A stretch of DNA of 33,370 bases, taken from Planctomycetota bacterium. Its GTDB lineage: Bacteria > Planctomycetota > Planctomycetia > Pirellulales > Pirellulaceae. The stretch lies in assembly GCA_016872635.1 (NCBI GenBank), contig VGZN01000007.1:1-33370 (forward strand), read 5' to 3'. How positions within the stretch are numbered: the first letter of the stretch is position 1; each line of letters begins with the position of its first letter. Positions 8,554 through 16,754 of the stretch are shown here, one piece after another. The translations under genes were made by a program, and so were the position numbers. Under the pieces are notes generated by a model, which saw only the letters and a list, made by a program, of their open reading frames with translations, was not told the DNA's origin and searched no databases.

Positions 8554-9372
8554 TCAACGAGTCCCTTCTTCGAACCAAGGGCAAAGCCAACGCCGAAGAG
8601 AGACGAGGCCGAACTCAGCGATCAAACCGATAATACCCAAGATCACTAGATAAACGAATACGACATTCATGTTTAGCACCCGGGACTGCATCCGAATCTG
8701 ATAACCCAGTCCAGCATCGCTAACCACCATTTCCGCAGCAATCAAGAAAATCATGGCAGGGCCGATTTGCATGCGGACACAATCGATCACATTGGGCAAG
8801 ATCTGCTTCCAAATGACCTCGAAAATGACCTCCATCTCGGACGCTCCAAGCGTGTAGGCTTTGTTGATCGACTCATCGGTGACGTTATCTCGCACCGCTT
8901 GATAAATCGACTGGGCCATGGAGAAAAAGATTCCCAAGGCGACCATGGAAGTGAACATCCGTTGGTCTGTCCCAGCTACGGCGAAATAGATTGGCATCAT
9001 CGCCGTGGGTGGAATCTTGGACAAGAACATGACGATGGGACTGAGAGGGGCCTCAATCCAACGGTACGCACCCATAAGTACCCCGATCACGATCGACGCC
9101 GAAACACCAACCCCCAGCCCCACAAACAGCCTCCAAAGAGTCGCTCGCATGTCATTCCAAAACATGGGTGGTTTCGGATTTTCCTCGGTTCCCTGCGGCT
9201 GGAAAATCTTTTGGAGACCTTCGTTGAGCTTGGCAAAGGAAGGTATGGTGGTTTGCTTGGGATTGATCCTAGTCTGTCGAGCCGAAAGGAGTTCGTAGCT
9301 GACTAGCAGAGCAACGACCCCTCCAATAGCCAGAGCCAGGAACAACCACATGGGTATATCGCGTCGGATCAT
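8554..9372 (-). CDS. ABC transporter permease, SsuC/TauC-like
   Basis: This 272-residue integral membrane protein belongs to the binding-protein-dependent permease family. It has an N-terminal membrane segment (about residues 8-30), then further hydrophobic segments such as LFVGLGVGVSASIVIGVLMG and IVMFLSKIPPTAMMPIYF. The EAA loop, where the ATPase docks, is seen as AYTLGASEMEVIFEVIWKQI followed by LPNV. The closest families are SsuC/TauC/nitrate-type importers of small organic anions. It starts 22 bases after the substrate-binding lipoprotein gene, so the two are probably one transcript. No ABC ATPase gene follows; the next gene is a HEAT-like protein. The substrate cannot be read from the sequence. 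Confidence 0.88.
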   Translation of the reverse strand: MIRRDIPMWLFLALAIGGVVALLVSYELLSARQTRINPKQTTIPSFAKLNEGLQKIFQPQGTEENPKPPMFWNDMRATLWRLFVGLGVGVSASIVIGVLMGAYRWIEAPLSPIVMFLSKIPPTAMMPIYFAVAGTDQRMFTSMVALGIFFSMAQSIYQAVRDNVTDESINKAYTLGASEMEVIFEVIWKQILPNVIDCVRMQIGPAMIFLIAAEMVVSDAGLGYQIRMQSRVLNMNVVFVYLVILGIIGLIAEFGLVSLRRWLCPWFEEGTR

Positions 9373-9394
9373 GCCCGTCTACTTCTCTGTTCGC

Positions 9395-10525
9395 TTACTT
9401 CTTGGGTTGCTCGAGGTACTCTTTGACAAACGTCGTGTCAAAATCTATGACACCTTTCCCGGTACCGAACGACAGCTCGAGCGGAGCCGGGGTCAATCCG
9501 TACTCCACACAAAACTTGCTGACCAAAGGCATCGTTTCCTTTTGGAATTTCTCTTCCGTGAACAACCGCACCGCGTCCTTTGGATCGGAATAGAACCTGG
9601 TTTGCGTCACAACGGTCTTCATGTCCTCTAGCTCTAGCTTTGCAAATCGAGCGCCGATGCCGACGAGGGTGGCATCGCGTGTCTTTTCATCGTTCATCCG
9701 TTGATTCATCGCATAAAAAGTTTCAACGACCGCTTTTGCGAAATCGGATCCACCTTTCTTACCGAGAGAATCTTTACCTACCACCACCATATCGATGATC
9801 TCCTCGGGAATCGATTCCGAGCTGAATAGGACATGCGCATCATTGCGGCTGCGGACCGACTGCATCACGAATGGATTCCACACCATAATGGATGGAATCT
9901 TTTCATCCTTGCCTTGAAAAGCCTGGGCTGCTTGCTCGGGATCCATTTGGCTGAATGGATAATCCGCTGGATTCTTCCCTAGTTTCTCCAAGCATCGCTC
10001 AAAGCAGTATTGAGAGACACTTTTCTCGAGTCCTCGGGTCGGTTTCCCAGCGAGCTCGTCGATGGATTTGATTCCCGCTGTGATGCACGCGTCCGCTCCC
10101 GCGCTGGTAGAAGTTGGCATGATCGCCACTGAATTTCGAGATCCCGCAGCACCCAGGATATCGATGTTGGTGATACAAACCGCGTCCGCTTGAGAGTTTC
10201 CATACAGGGTGATGCATTGATCGTAGGACGCCAGAAGGAGCTCAATATCGATATTGTATTTCTTCTCGATCGAGCCCATCGCGCCCGCTTTCCCGTCGAT
10301 CAATCCCACCTCATCGGCAACGCCAAAGATACTCCAAGAGGGATACTCGCTCCATGCGAGGGTGAACTTTGCCGGAGGCGCAGTGGCGCTCGGGCCGCCA
10401 CCAACAGCACCACTTTTCGCAGGGGGCTTGCTATCGCCGCATCCGATGGTCGCCATGCCGCAGGCGGCCATGCTGATCATGAATGTCGCCACAAGCGATC
10501 GACTCGACATAAACGTTTTTCTCAT
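9395..10525 (-). CDS. NMT1/TauA-type substrate-binding lipoprotein
   Basis: This 376-residue protein starts at ATG 10525 behind AAAGGA. Its signal peptide ends in the lipobox ATIGC (Cys29), followed by a Gly/Pro-rich linker and the binding domain from KFTLAWSEYPSWSIF (about residue 53). The pattern of AWSEYPSW, SQADAVCITNIDIL and MVWNPFVMQS fits periplasmic binding proteins of the NMT1/TauA class, which deliver ligands to permeases of the SsuC/TauC type. The domain is large for the class. It lies between the pspA-like gene (73 bases) and the permease (22 bases). An open reading frame continues upstream into the pspA-like gene but encodes no signal there. The ligand is unknown. Confidence 0.85.
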   Translation of the reverse strand: MRKTFMSSRSLVATFMISMAACGMATIGCGDSKPPAKSGAVGGGPSATAPPAKFTLAWSEYPSWSIFGVADEVGLIDGKAGAMGSIEKKYNIDIELLLASYDQCITLYGNSQADAVCITNIDILGAAGSRNSVAIMPTSTSAGADACITAGIKSIDELAGKPTRGLEKSVSQYCFERCLEKLGKNPADYPFSQMDPEQAAQAFQGKDEKIPSIMVWNPFVMQSVRSRNDAHVLFSSESIPEEIIDMVVVGKDSLGKKGGSDFAKAVVETFYAMNQRMNDEKTRDATLVGIGARFAKLELEDMKTVVTQTRFYSDPKDAVRLFTEEKFQKETMPLVSKFCVEYGLTPAPLELSFGTGKGVIDFDTTFVKEYLEQPKK

Positions 10526-10598
10526 AGAGCAAATTTCCTTTGGTGTAATTACCGTTGGCGGGGTGGACGTATTGAAAATCGAATGAACTTTCAGAGAC

Positions 10599-11414
10599 CT
10601 ATGCCTCGGGGATTTTGGTCTCTTGGACAGAAGCGTCTTTGTCATTGGACTTGCTTTCCTTCGACAATCCGATGAGTGCATCGAACTCGTCATCGGCGGC
10701 CGATTTCTCGGCGTATTCCATGAATTCGTTTTCAGCCCGTTTGGCATCCATACCAGCGAGTTCACGGGAGACACGGGCGTTGGCCGATGCCTTGTTGCGC
10801 ATATCGCGAAGCCGTTGAAGCTCCTCGGATGTGCGGTCGTTGGAGATTCCGTTGACCATATCTGCGATCTGTTTTTCTTCGGTTGCAGAAAGAATATCTG
10901 CGACCGCATCGTGCTTCTCTTCCTTGATTTTTTCTAGCTCTCGCATCAGGGATTGGATTTGATTCTTGTGCCCGGTGACATTCGTCATCAATTGCTTGAG
11001 ATCCTCTTCAAGCTCGTTAACCCGTGTTTGCTTCTCAGCCAAAGTGCTCGAAAAGTCCTTGAATGCAGCTTGGCACTTCGCGTACTCCGGATCGTTTTTA
11101 ACAGCATTGACGTCACCGTTGTATTTGTCGACGAGCTGCTTCGCTCTCGCGGCAGCACCCGACTTGAGCTTTTCCAATTTCTGGACGTCTTCCGTCAGCT
11201 GTGTCAGCTTGGCTTTTTTGCTCTCTTCTTGAGCGATCATCGCACTGATCGCATCTTTGTATTGATTGAGTCGATTCTTCTTTTCTTGAATAATGCGATC
11301 GTAGTTGGCGGAGATAACAGTGGGATTGGCGCTCAAAGCGTCCGCAGCCGCATCTACTTTGCCCGTGAAAAGGTACTTAACCGCTCGAAACAGTCGGCCG
11401 AGTGCGTTGAACAT
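10599..11414 (-). CDS. PspA/IM30 family membrane-stress protein
   Basis: This 271-residue protein starts at ATG 11414 behind a strong AAGGAG. The N-terminus MFNALGRLFRAVKYLFTG is an amphipathic helix of the kind PspA/IM30 uses to lie on the inner membrane. The rest is almost entirely coiled coil (about 45-190), with further helix to about 245 and a Lys/Ser/Asp-rich tail. PspA homologues form ESCRT-III-like rods or rings that stabilise damaged membrane. It is longer than the usual ~220 residues. Its neighbours are a coiled-coil membrane protein upstream and a substrate-binding lipoprotein downstream, not pspB/pspC/pspF. This points to a non-classical PspA system. Confidence 0.85.
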   Translation of the reverse strand: MFNALGRLFRAVKYLFTGKVDAAADALSANPTVISANYDRIIQEKKNRLNQYKDAISAMIAQEESKKAKLTQLTEDVQKLEKLKSGAAARAKQLVDKYNGDVNAVKNDPEYAKCQAAFKDFSSTLAEKQTRVNELEEDLKQLMTNVTGHKNQIQSLMRELEKIKEEKHDAVADILSATEEKQIADMVNGISNDRTSEELQRLRDMRNKASANARVSRELAGMDAKRAENEFMEYAEKSAADDEFDALIGLSKESKSNDKDASVQETKIPEA

Positions 11415-11518
11415 TGTATCAATATCTCCTTTAGGAATCGTTTGAAGAAAAGTGCAAAGGTAAGGTTATATTCGTTGTTGGACAGAATGTATTGGGTGGA
11501 GGCTGCTGCTCTCAGAAA

Positions 11519-12244
11519 CTACTCTCTGAGATACGATGCCTCGTCACTGGAAGGATCCCATTCTCGCATGCGTTCTTCCGAACGCCGCGCCGATTGTAAA
11601 GATTGTTCTAAATCTTTCTGGAGAGTATCCATATCTCGTTCTTGCTCCTGCTCCACAAATTGTCGGAACGTGGCGACCGCAGACCGCAGATGCTCGACAC
11701 TTTCTTTGGACTCGTTGAGGCAGCCTTCGCGTTGCTCAAGCACCTTTTGTTTTTCATCACCCATCAAGCGAGTGGCGAGTTGGGCAAGCCGGTGGGCTTG
11801 TTCAAGCTGTTCCGTCGCAGCCCAAAACAGCTGTCTGGCTTGCTTGACGATCTCCATACTTCGTATTTGTATCCCGGGTGTTTGCGCGATCTTCTCTAAT
11901 TCAGCACGATTGGTTCGCAGCAACATCAGATAGTCACGCGGTCGCTGATCACGGTCTGCGTAAAGTTTTTGGTCGAGTTCATCGAGTTTCTTTTCCTCCT
12001 CCCGAAGCCGTGACTCGATCTGTTCTCGCATCGCTTTTTCGGTGATCGAATCGAGTTGAAAAATAAATCGTGTCGCAAACCAACCTATCCCCACCATCAC
12101 ACCGACCAAGCCGATCAAATTCAGAGTCGCAACGTTGCCTAATGCCCACGACAATAACCAAGCCGTCACGCCTCCGGCTATAGGTAAAACTACCGAGGGG
12201 GCAACGAATATTTCATTGAGGATCCGCTTGCGAAGATCGTCCAA
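11519..12244 (-). CDS. Two-TM coiled-coil membrane protein
   Basis: This 241-residue protein has two adjacent membrane segments near the N-terminus (about residues 12-36 and 40-62) and then a long, charged coiled coil to the end (for example EEEKKLDELDQKLYADRD and LEQSLQSARRSEERMREW). Both termini should face the cytoplasm, so the coiled coil could pair with the PspA homologue encoded next; this is inference. The start appears to be TTG at 12244, supported by AGGAG six bases upstream; no in-frame ATG precedes the first membrane segment. I do not recognise a named family. It lies 104 bases upstream of the pspA-like gene. Confidence 0.72.
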   Translation of the reverse strand: MDDLRKRILNEIFVAPSVVLPIAGGVTAWLLSWALGNVATLNLIGLVGVMVGIGWFATRFIFQLDSITEKAMREQIESRLREEEKKLDELDQKLYADRDQRPRDYLMLLRTNRAELEKIAQTPGIQIRSMEIVKQARQLFWAATEQLEQAHRLAQLATRLMGDEKQKVLEQREGCLNESKESVEHLRSAVATFRQFVEQEQERDMDTLQKDLEQSLQSARRSEERMREWDPSSDEASYLRE

Positions 12245-12273
12245 TCCAGGCTCCTATGATCGCGATCGGTCTA

Positions 12274-12298
12274 GTTCCATCAACTCGGTCAATGGAAC
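12274..12298. other. Inverted repeat in the operon spacer
   Basis: GTTCCAT and ATGGAAC form a perfect 7-bp inverted repeat with an 11-base loop. It lies between the OmpA-fusion gene and the coiled-coil gene and just upstream of the latter's Shine-Dalgarno sequence. It may be a processing or regulatory hairpin; there is no T-tract. Confidence 0.4.
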
Positions 12299-12345
12299 AA
12301 CTATCGAAACAATGGGTCGGTGAAAAAGATTAAAGGTGAAAAGGC

Positions 12346-13980
12346 TTAAAAGGGTTGCTGCCCAACGACAAATGTGACGCTTGTTTGACCAGTGATTTCC
12401 CCTGGCACCACTCGCATGCGTTCGCGAGTGATCCCTAAACTGAGCAAGTACATCAAGGCAGCCTCTCCTCGCTTGGTTGCTAACTCCAAATTGGCTTGCC
12501 TGTCTCCATTTTGAGATGCATTACCCCGAATCATGAGATAGTACTGCGGCCAAGCTTGCAACTTCTGAAAAAGATCGTCCAAGATGCGTTTGCTTTGCTC
12601 TGACAAATTTGCGCTCCCCCGGAGAAAGACCAACTCCGGGACATTCAGTGTCCCCACCGTAGTCAATTTGCTCCACTCAGCATCGCTCAATGATTTCAAT
12701 TGCGTCTCTTCTCGGATCGATTCCGAAGCCAAACCGGGGTGGAAGTTTCGGGATTGCAGGTTCTCGAGCGGGCGATCAAAGAAGTAACGGTTGAAGCGAC
12801 CCTCACTTGCGCTTGCATCGACCGAACCCGCCTTGACCAATACATTTGAGATGCGAGCTAGGATGTCCTCGATATGGACCACCGCTCCTGCTCGCTTACC
12901 AAAATGGGCGAAGTTCTCTTGCGTGTTCTTCCATTGAATGCCTTCCACCAAACGCTTAGCCTGTGCCGCCGTCAATTCCGATTTAGTCCGCTTAGCATCA
13001 TCCAACAATAATTTGACCAACGCGTCGGGCTCGCGATAGGAATAGAGGGCGGTAAAGTAAGCCTCAAGCACCGATTCGACCACCGGGCCATTCTTCAGCA
13101 AGAAATCGCGACTGACCACCAGCGTGTCGACAATGTAACCAGTAAACCTAGAACTATCGACTAATACACCTAACTGATCGTTCGCGAGTATCTGACTGAT
13201 GTAGGGTTCCCACGTTACATAGACATCACTCGTGGTTGGGGACGCTGCGCGGTATCGCGCCATCAACGCCTCGGGGGAATCCACTTTGATGATCGAATCG
13301 GTATGCACATTGGACAACCCAAAGTCCTGCATTACGACCCTCGCCAGTGTCTCGCTGGGAGAATCTCCGACGAGAACAAATCGAACATCGGCGTTATTAA
13401 GCCGATCAACGTCGGAATACTTTTGCTTGTACGCGACCATCGCATCGGCACCTCGAGTCTCATCGAGGATGGCAACAATGGTTGCCGCAGGATAATCCAA
13501 CTTAGAAAAAGTTTGGATCAATGCATCGGCGGGGAACGCCGCGAACTGCAACTCCCCTTTCTCAATCGCCTTGGCTCGCTTCGCATAGTTGGCCCCATCG
13601 TCGACATTGGTAATGCGAATACCTCGATCGGCAAGTTGCTTTCGAAACTCTTCGCTCCGCAAGACGGCGTAACCGGAAAAACTATCCAGCCCCAAACTCA
13701 GTTCGGCCCGATATCGACTGGTACCGGTTGTCGCTGCAATCTGCTGGTCCGCTTGCTGCTTGACCAACTCCTTTTGCTGCTGGTCCTTCATCGGAGCGAT
13801 GACCAGTTTCCAAATCGAAACGCCAATGGCCAATACAATCAGCCAAATGACGGCAGCAAGAACTATTTTGCCTTTGGACACGATGGGTATGAGCGACGTT
13901 TTCGAAGGAGTGTTGGACCGGATCCCGCCACCGCTGGTGCGGACTTGCACTTCGGTGTGGACTCGCAGTGCGAGCGTCAT
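12346..13980 (-). CDS. Membrane-anchored substrate-binding/OmpA-domain fusion
   Basis: This 544-residue protein has a short cytoplasmic N-terminus, one membrane segment (about 38-61) and a large periplasmic part. Residues about 85-335 look like an NMT1/TauA or phosphate-type binding domain: SLGLDSFSGYAVL, KGELQFAAFPADALI and SDVYVTWEPYISQIL are typical of that fold. The C-terminal ~100 residues match the OmpA/MotB-like domain: PELVFLRGSANLSEQS, YYLMIRGNASQNGD and NLELATKRGEAALMYL, which bind peptidoglycan in the family. The protein could therefore sense or hold a ligand while bridging inner membrane and cell wall. It is the first gene of the cluster and divergent from nnrD (99 bases). The ATG start lacks a clear ribosome-binding site. 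Confidence 0.82.
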   Translation of the reverse strand: MTLALRVHTEVQVRTSGGGIRSNTPSKTSLIPIVSKGKIVLAAVIWLIVLAIGVSIWKLVIAPMKDQQQKELVKQQADQQIAATTGTSRYRAELSLGLDSFSGYAVLRSEEFRKQLADRGIRITNVDDGANYAKRAKAIEKGELQFAAFPADALIQTFSKLDYPAATIVAILDETRGADAMVAYKQKYSDVDRLNNADVRFVLVGDSPSETLARVVMQDFGLSNVHTDSIIKVDSPEALMARYRAASPTTSDVYVTWEPYISQILANDQLGVLVDSSRFTGYIVDTLVVSRDFLLKNGPVVESVLEAYFTALYSYREPDALVKLLLDDAKRTKSELTAAQAKRLVEGIQWKNTQENFAHFGKRAGAVVHIEDILARISNVLVKAGSVDASASEGRFNRYFFDRPLENLQSRNFHPGLASESIREETQLKSLSDAEWSKLTTVGTLNVPELVFLRGSANLSEQSKRILDDLFQKLQAWPQYYLMIRGNASQNGDRQANLELATKRGEAALMYLLSLGITRERMRVVPGEITGQTSVTFVVGQQPF

Positions 13981-14040
13981 GGCCGAGAATTTTACGACTC
14001 ATGGCGCAGAGCGAGGCTTCCGGAAGGCAATATAGTACCA

Positions 14041-14053
14041 TTTTGTGACAAAA
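14041..14053. promoter_or_regulatory. Palindrome in divergent promoter region
   Basis: TTTTGTGACAAAA is a perfect 6-1-6 inverted repeat in the 99-base space between nnrD and the OmpA-fusion gene. A second perfect palindrome, CTTCCGGAAG, lies at 14017-14026. Both are placed where an operator could act on one or both genes. No known regulator is assigned. Confidence 0.35.
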
Positions 14054-14079
14054 CCTCAGCATGAAATCAGGAGTTCACC

Positions 14080-15039
14080 ATGGATTGGAGCCTTTCCAAC
14101 CTCGAAAAAATTCCCCGTATCCATGAAGTTCCGCTCCTGGCTAAACGCCCCACCGAAGCCCATAAAGGAATGTTTGGCCATGCCCTCTTGGTTGGGGGGA
14201 AGCCCGGTATGACCGGAGCGATCTCGATTGCCGGCCAACTAGCGCTCCGCTCGGGCGCAGGTTTGGTTACGGTCGCTGTTCCTGGAAACGTCCAAGCCTG
14301 TGTCGCCGCCGGGAACCCGTGCCTCATGACCTTAGGACTTCCCGAATCCTCAGACGGATCATTGGCCGGTCACGCTTGCACCTTGATTCTAGCTCGAAAC
14401 CACCCCGGCACCTTTCTCGCCGTAGGCCCCGGACTCGGCCGCTCCTCGCTGACCGATGCCATGATCGAAACACTTTATCACCAGTGGATGGAAACGGCGG
14501 TTATCGATGCCGATGGGCTGAATGCGCTTTCGGATTCAGAGTCCTGGAAAAAGGCTTGCCAGGAGTCGATGCGTACCCAACAGCCCTCGGCAACGGCAAA
14601 CCAACAAGCCGCAGTCACTACCGCTCGTCGCATCCTCACTCCCCACCCTGGCGAATGGGAACGCCTGTGCGGTGTCGCCACCGATCAACCATTGCTACAA
14701 CGCGCCGCGGCGGTGCAAATCGCTGCAAGCCTCGGTCTGGTGGTCGTCCTTAAAGGACACCATACCTTGGTTACCGATGGTCATCAAATGTACGAAAACC
14801 GAACCGGCAACCCTAGCCTCGCTGTGGGTGGCAGCGGAGACGCACTAACTGGAATCATCGTTGCAATGCTCTGCCAAGGCTTACCGCCTTTGGATGCTTC
14901 GATCCTCGGCGTTTATTTGCATGGGTTGGCCGCTGACATCGCCCACAAAACCCTGGGAACCCCAAGCACCCTCGCGACCGATTTACTCGTATCGATTCCA
15001 GTAGCGTTCCGAAGTCTCGAAACCATGAACAAGCATTAA
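14080..15039 (+). CDS. nnrD: ADP/ATP-dependent NAD(P)H-hydrate dehydratase
   Basis: This enzyme restores NAD(P)H from its hydrated, damaged form, using ADP (bacteria) or ATP. The 319-residue ribokinase-like domain shows KGMFGHALLVGG with GMTGA near the N-terminus, GPGLGRS, VIDADGLNAL, LTPHPGEWERLCG (about 184) and VGGSGDALTGII (about 248), where the Asp is the catalytic base. It lacks the epimerase (NnrE) domain often fused in front, so the epimerase must be encoded elsewhere. The ATG at 14080 has AGGAG six bases upstream. The segment at about 165-180 is Gln/Ala/Thr-rich and looks like an inserted loop. Confidence 0.93.
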   Translation: MDWSLSNLEKIPRIHEVPLLAKRPTEAHKGMFGHALLVGGKPGMTGAISIAGQLALRSGAGLVTVAVPGNVQACVAAGNPCLMTLGLPESSDGSLAGHACTLILARNHPGTFLAVGPGLGRSSLTDAMIETLYHQWMETAVIDADGLNALSDSESWKKACQESMRTQQPSATANQQAAVTTARRILTPHPGEWERLCGVATDQPLLQRAAAVQIAASLGLVVVLKGHHTLVTDGHQMYENRTGNPSLAVGGSGDALTGIIVAMLCQGLPPLDASILGVYLHGLAADIAHKTLGTPSTLATDLLVSIPVAFRSLETMNKH

Positions 15040-15110
15040 AAAAAGGGCATTGAACCGAACAGGGCCTGGCAAACTTGAAATTCAACGCGTGCAAAATAAA
15101 GCGTCCGGAC

Positions 15111-15833
15111 TCATTGATCCCACGCATCTTCAAACAGTCGCGACCCGATACGAACCATCGTCGACCCGTGCTCGATGGCGATCTCAAAGTCGTCGCTCAT
15201 TCCCATCGAAAGCTCCGGAAGCTCGAGCGAAAACTGCTCACACCAGACATCCCGCATTTTTCGCAACGACTCAAACTCGCGGTGGACCTGATCCGCAGGG
15301 GCATGGAGTGTGCTCATCCCCATGATCCCCCGAATCTTGAAAAGTGATTGCATCTCCATGGAATCGACGTAGCGAGATAGTAGCCTCGTTGCATTCTGAC
15401 GGGACAATCCTGTCTTGGTGCTATCTTCCGTCGCATTGATCTCCAACAACGCCTCGAGGGGGCGGGTCATTCCCTTCGCATCGAGAGCAATCTGCTCCAT
15501 CAATCGCTCAGAATCCAGCGAATGAAGCATCGCCAGCAGTGGCAACGTTCTTTTTACTTTGTTTCTCTGCAAATGCCCTATCAAATGCCACCGGATGTCA
15601 GGAGAAAGCTGACCCGCCTTTTCCCATAGCGATTGCGGACGACTCTCCCCCAAATCCAAACATCCAGCCTCAGCTAAATACCTCGCCTGCTCGCTTCCTA
15701 CATATTTCGTAACCCCTACGATACGCACGGAGGAAGCCGGACGCCCCGACCGCTGGGCCGCCGACCAGACACGTTCGCAAACTTCTCTAAAATTCTTGCG
15801 GATTTGAGGCCCGGAGGCCGATTTTGCAGTCAT
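15111..15833 (-). CDS. YggS/YBL036C-type pyridoxal phosphate homeostasis protein
   Basis: This 240-residue alanine-racemase-like fold protein binds PLP on Lys43 (VRIVGVTKYV). Other family marks are LGESRPQSL (in place of the usual GENRVQE), WHLIGHLQRNK, LEINATEDSTKTG, GIMGMST and LSMGMSDDFEIAIEHGSTMV followed by RIGSRLF. Members are implicated in vitamin B6 and amino-acid homeostasis rather than a defined reaction. ATG 15833 is chosen because upstream in-frame sequence to 16010 has no family match. It converges on nnrD with a 71-base gap. Confidence 0.92.
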   Translation of the reverse strand: MTAKSASGPQIRKNFREVCERVWSAAQRSGRPASSVRIVGVTKYVGSEQARYLAEAGCLDLGESRPQSLWEKAGQLSPDIRWHLIGHLQRNKVKRTLPLLAMLHSLDSERLMEQIALDAKGMTRPLEALLEINATEDSTKTGLSRQNATRLLSRYVDSMEMQSLFKIRGIMGMSTLHAPADQVHREFESLRKMRDVWCEQFSLELPELSMGMSDDFEIAIEHGSTMVRIGSRLFEDAWDQ

Positions 15834-15915
15834 CTTCGTTTTGGAATTAAATGTTTTCGCAATCCGATTGCATTTACAAGCTGAATCAGTACGATAATCG
15901 GGCGGTCGTCGATGT

Positions 15916-15941
15916 GTTAGCCCCAGTGAAATGGGGGTTAC
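15916..15941. repeat. REP-like stem-loop
   Basis: GTTAGCCCCA and TGGGGGTTAC are near-complementary arms (8 of 10 pairs) around a six-base loop, in the 222-base space between the divergent YggS-type and MerC-like genes. The pattern TTAGCCCC...GGGGTTACG resembles short intergenic palindromic repeats. Only one copy is in the window, so this cannot be confirmed here. Confidence 0.35.
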
Positions 15942-16055
15942 GAATCGCTGCTCGTTGAGTCGGCTTACGTTGTCTCGATTGGAATTGGTCGTGATCGAAA
16001 TGAGCCCCAATCGTAGTCCCTCAACCCCTTTTGTGAAACGATCGGATTAGGTTCC

Positions 16056-16724
16056 ATGGGCCCGTGGAAGGATCGGCTTGGTATCTTCGCTTCGGTAGCA
16101 TGTGCGATCCACTGCGCAGTCACTCCATTTCTAATCGCCAGCCTGCCTGCGCTGAAGCTCACCGAGTGGATGGCAAGCCCCCTGTTCCACCAAATCGCAG
16201 CGGTCGCCTGTTCCGTGCTGGTCGCGATTGCCATTTGGCCGAGCTTTGCCCGATTTCGTGATTACCGAATTCTCGGGCTCTCCACCGCAGGATTGAGTTT
16301 CATCATCGCGTCTGCATTCCTGCTACCCGATGCTTGCTGCTCCAATGCAGCTCAGTGTTCCGAAGATCATTGCGAAGAAACGTCTGCCGTAGCCGGCAAT
16401 ATTCACAATCACTCCCAAGACCATTCTCATGCCGATCACACGCATGGGGACACGGCAGTTTCTGCCCCGAGCCCTGAATTAGCGACCGCCTCCTTTGCCG
16501 CGCCGATTCAATTCGCCGCAACTTGGCTCCAGCCCTGGATGACACCTATCGGCGGACTATTACTAATCATCGCTCACGGCGTGAATTTGCGCCGGCGAAC
16601 GCAGTGCTCCCTGAAATGCTGCTCGGCAGAGGAATCGGTCGAGGATCCGAACAACTCGCACAGCCTCCTCGAGCCACGAGTTAGCTCCTTGGAAACCTCG
16701 CGAGAGCTCGCAAAGGCTTCCTAA
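16056..16724 (+). CDS. MerC-like membrane protein with His/Cys-rich loop
   Basis: This 222-residue protein has four membrane segments (about 6-30, 43-63, 72-90 and 155-172). The first contains CAIHC (residues 16-20), the paired cysteines typical of the MerC family. After the third segment comes a Cys/His-rich stretch, CCSNAAQCSEDHC (94-106), then NIHNHSQDHSHADHTHGD (115-132). Another cysteine group, CSLKCC, lies near the C-terminus. MerC proteins move mercuric ions inward, but related non-mer proteins are of unknown role. Here the metal-binding insert suggests handling of a soft metal such as zinc or copper; that is inference. No other mer genes are nearby. Confidence 0.75.
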   Translation: MGPWKDRLGIFASVACAIHCAVTPFLIASLPALKLTEWMASPLFHQIAAVACSVLVAIAIWPSFARFRDYRILGLSTAGLSFIIASAFLLPDACCSNAAQCSEDHCEETSAVAGNIHNHSQDHSHADHTHGDTAVSAPSPELATASFAAPIQFAATWLQPWMTPIGGLLLIIAHGVNLRRRTQCSLKCCSAEESVEDPNNSHSLLEPRVSSLETSRELAKAS

Positions 16725-16754
16725 ATCCTCTGGACTCGCGATCGCACCCGTCAG

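Noticed and set aside
10526-10909. N-terminal extension of the substrate-binding lipoprotein
   Set aside because: The extension overlaps the pspA-like gene and would bury the lipoprotein signal peptide; ATG 10525 has a good ribosome-binding site.
10953-11933. Plus-strand open frame of 326 codons opposite the pspA-like and coiled-coil genes
   Set aside because: It spans an intergenic region and two well-supported minus-strand genes, has odd Cys/Ser/Leu composition and no domain; it is a shadow of the coiled-coil codon bias.
13303-14064. Plus-strand open frame of 253 codons opposite the OmpA-fusion gene
   Set aside because: Antisense shadow with no recognisable domain; it also runs through the divergent promoter region.
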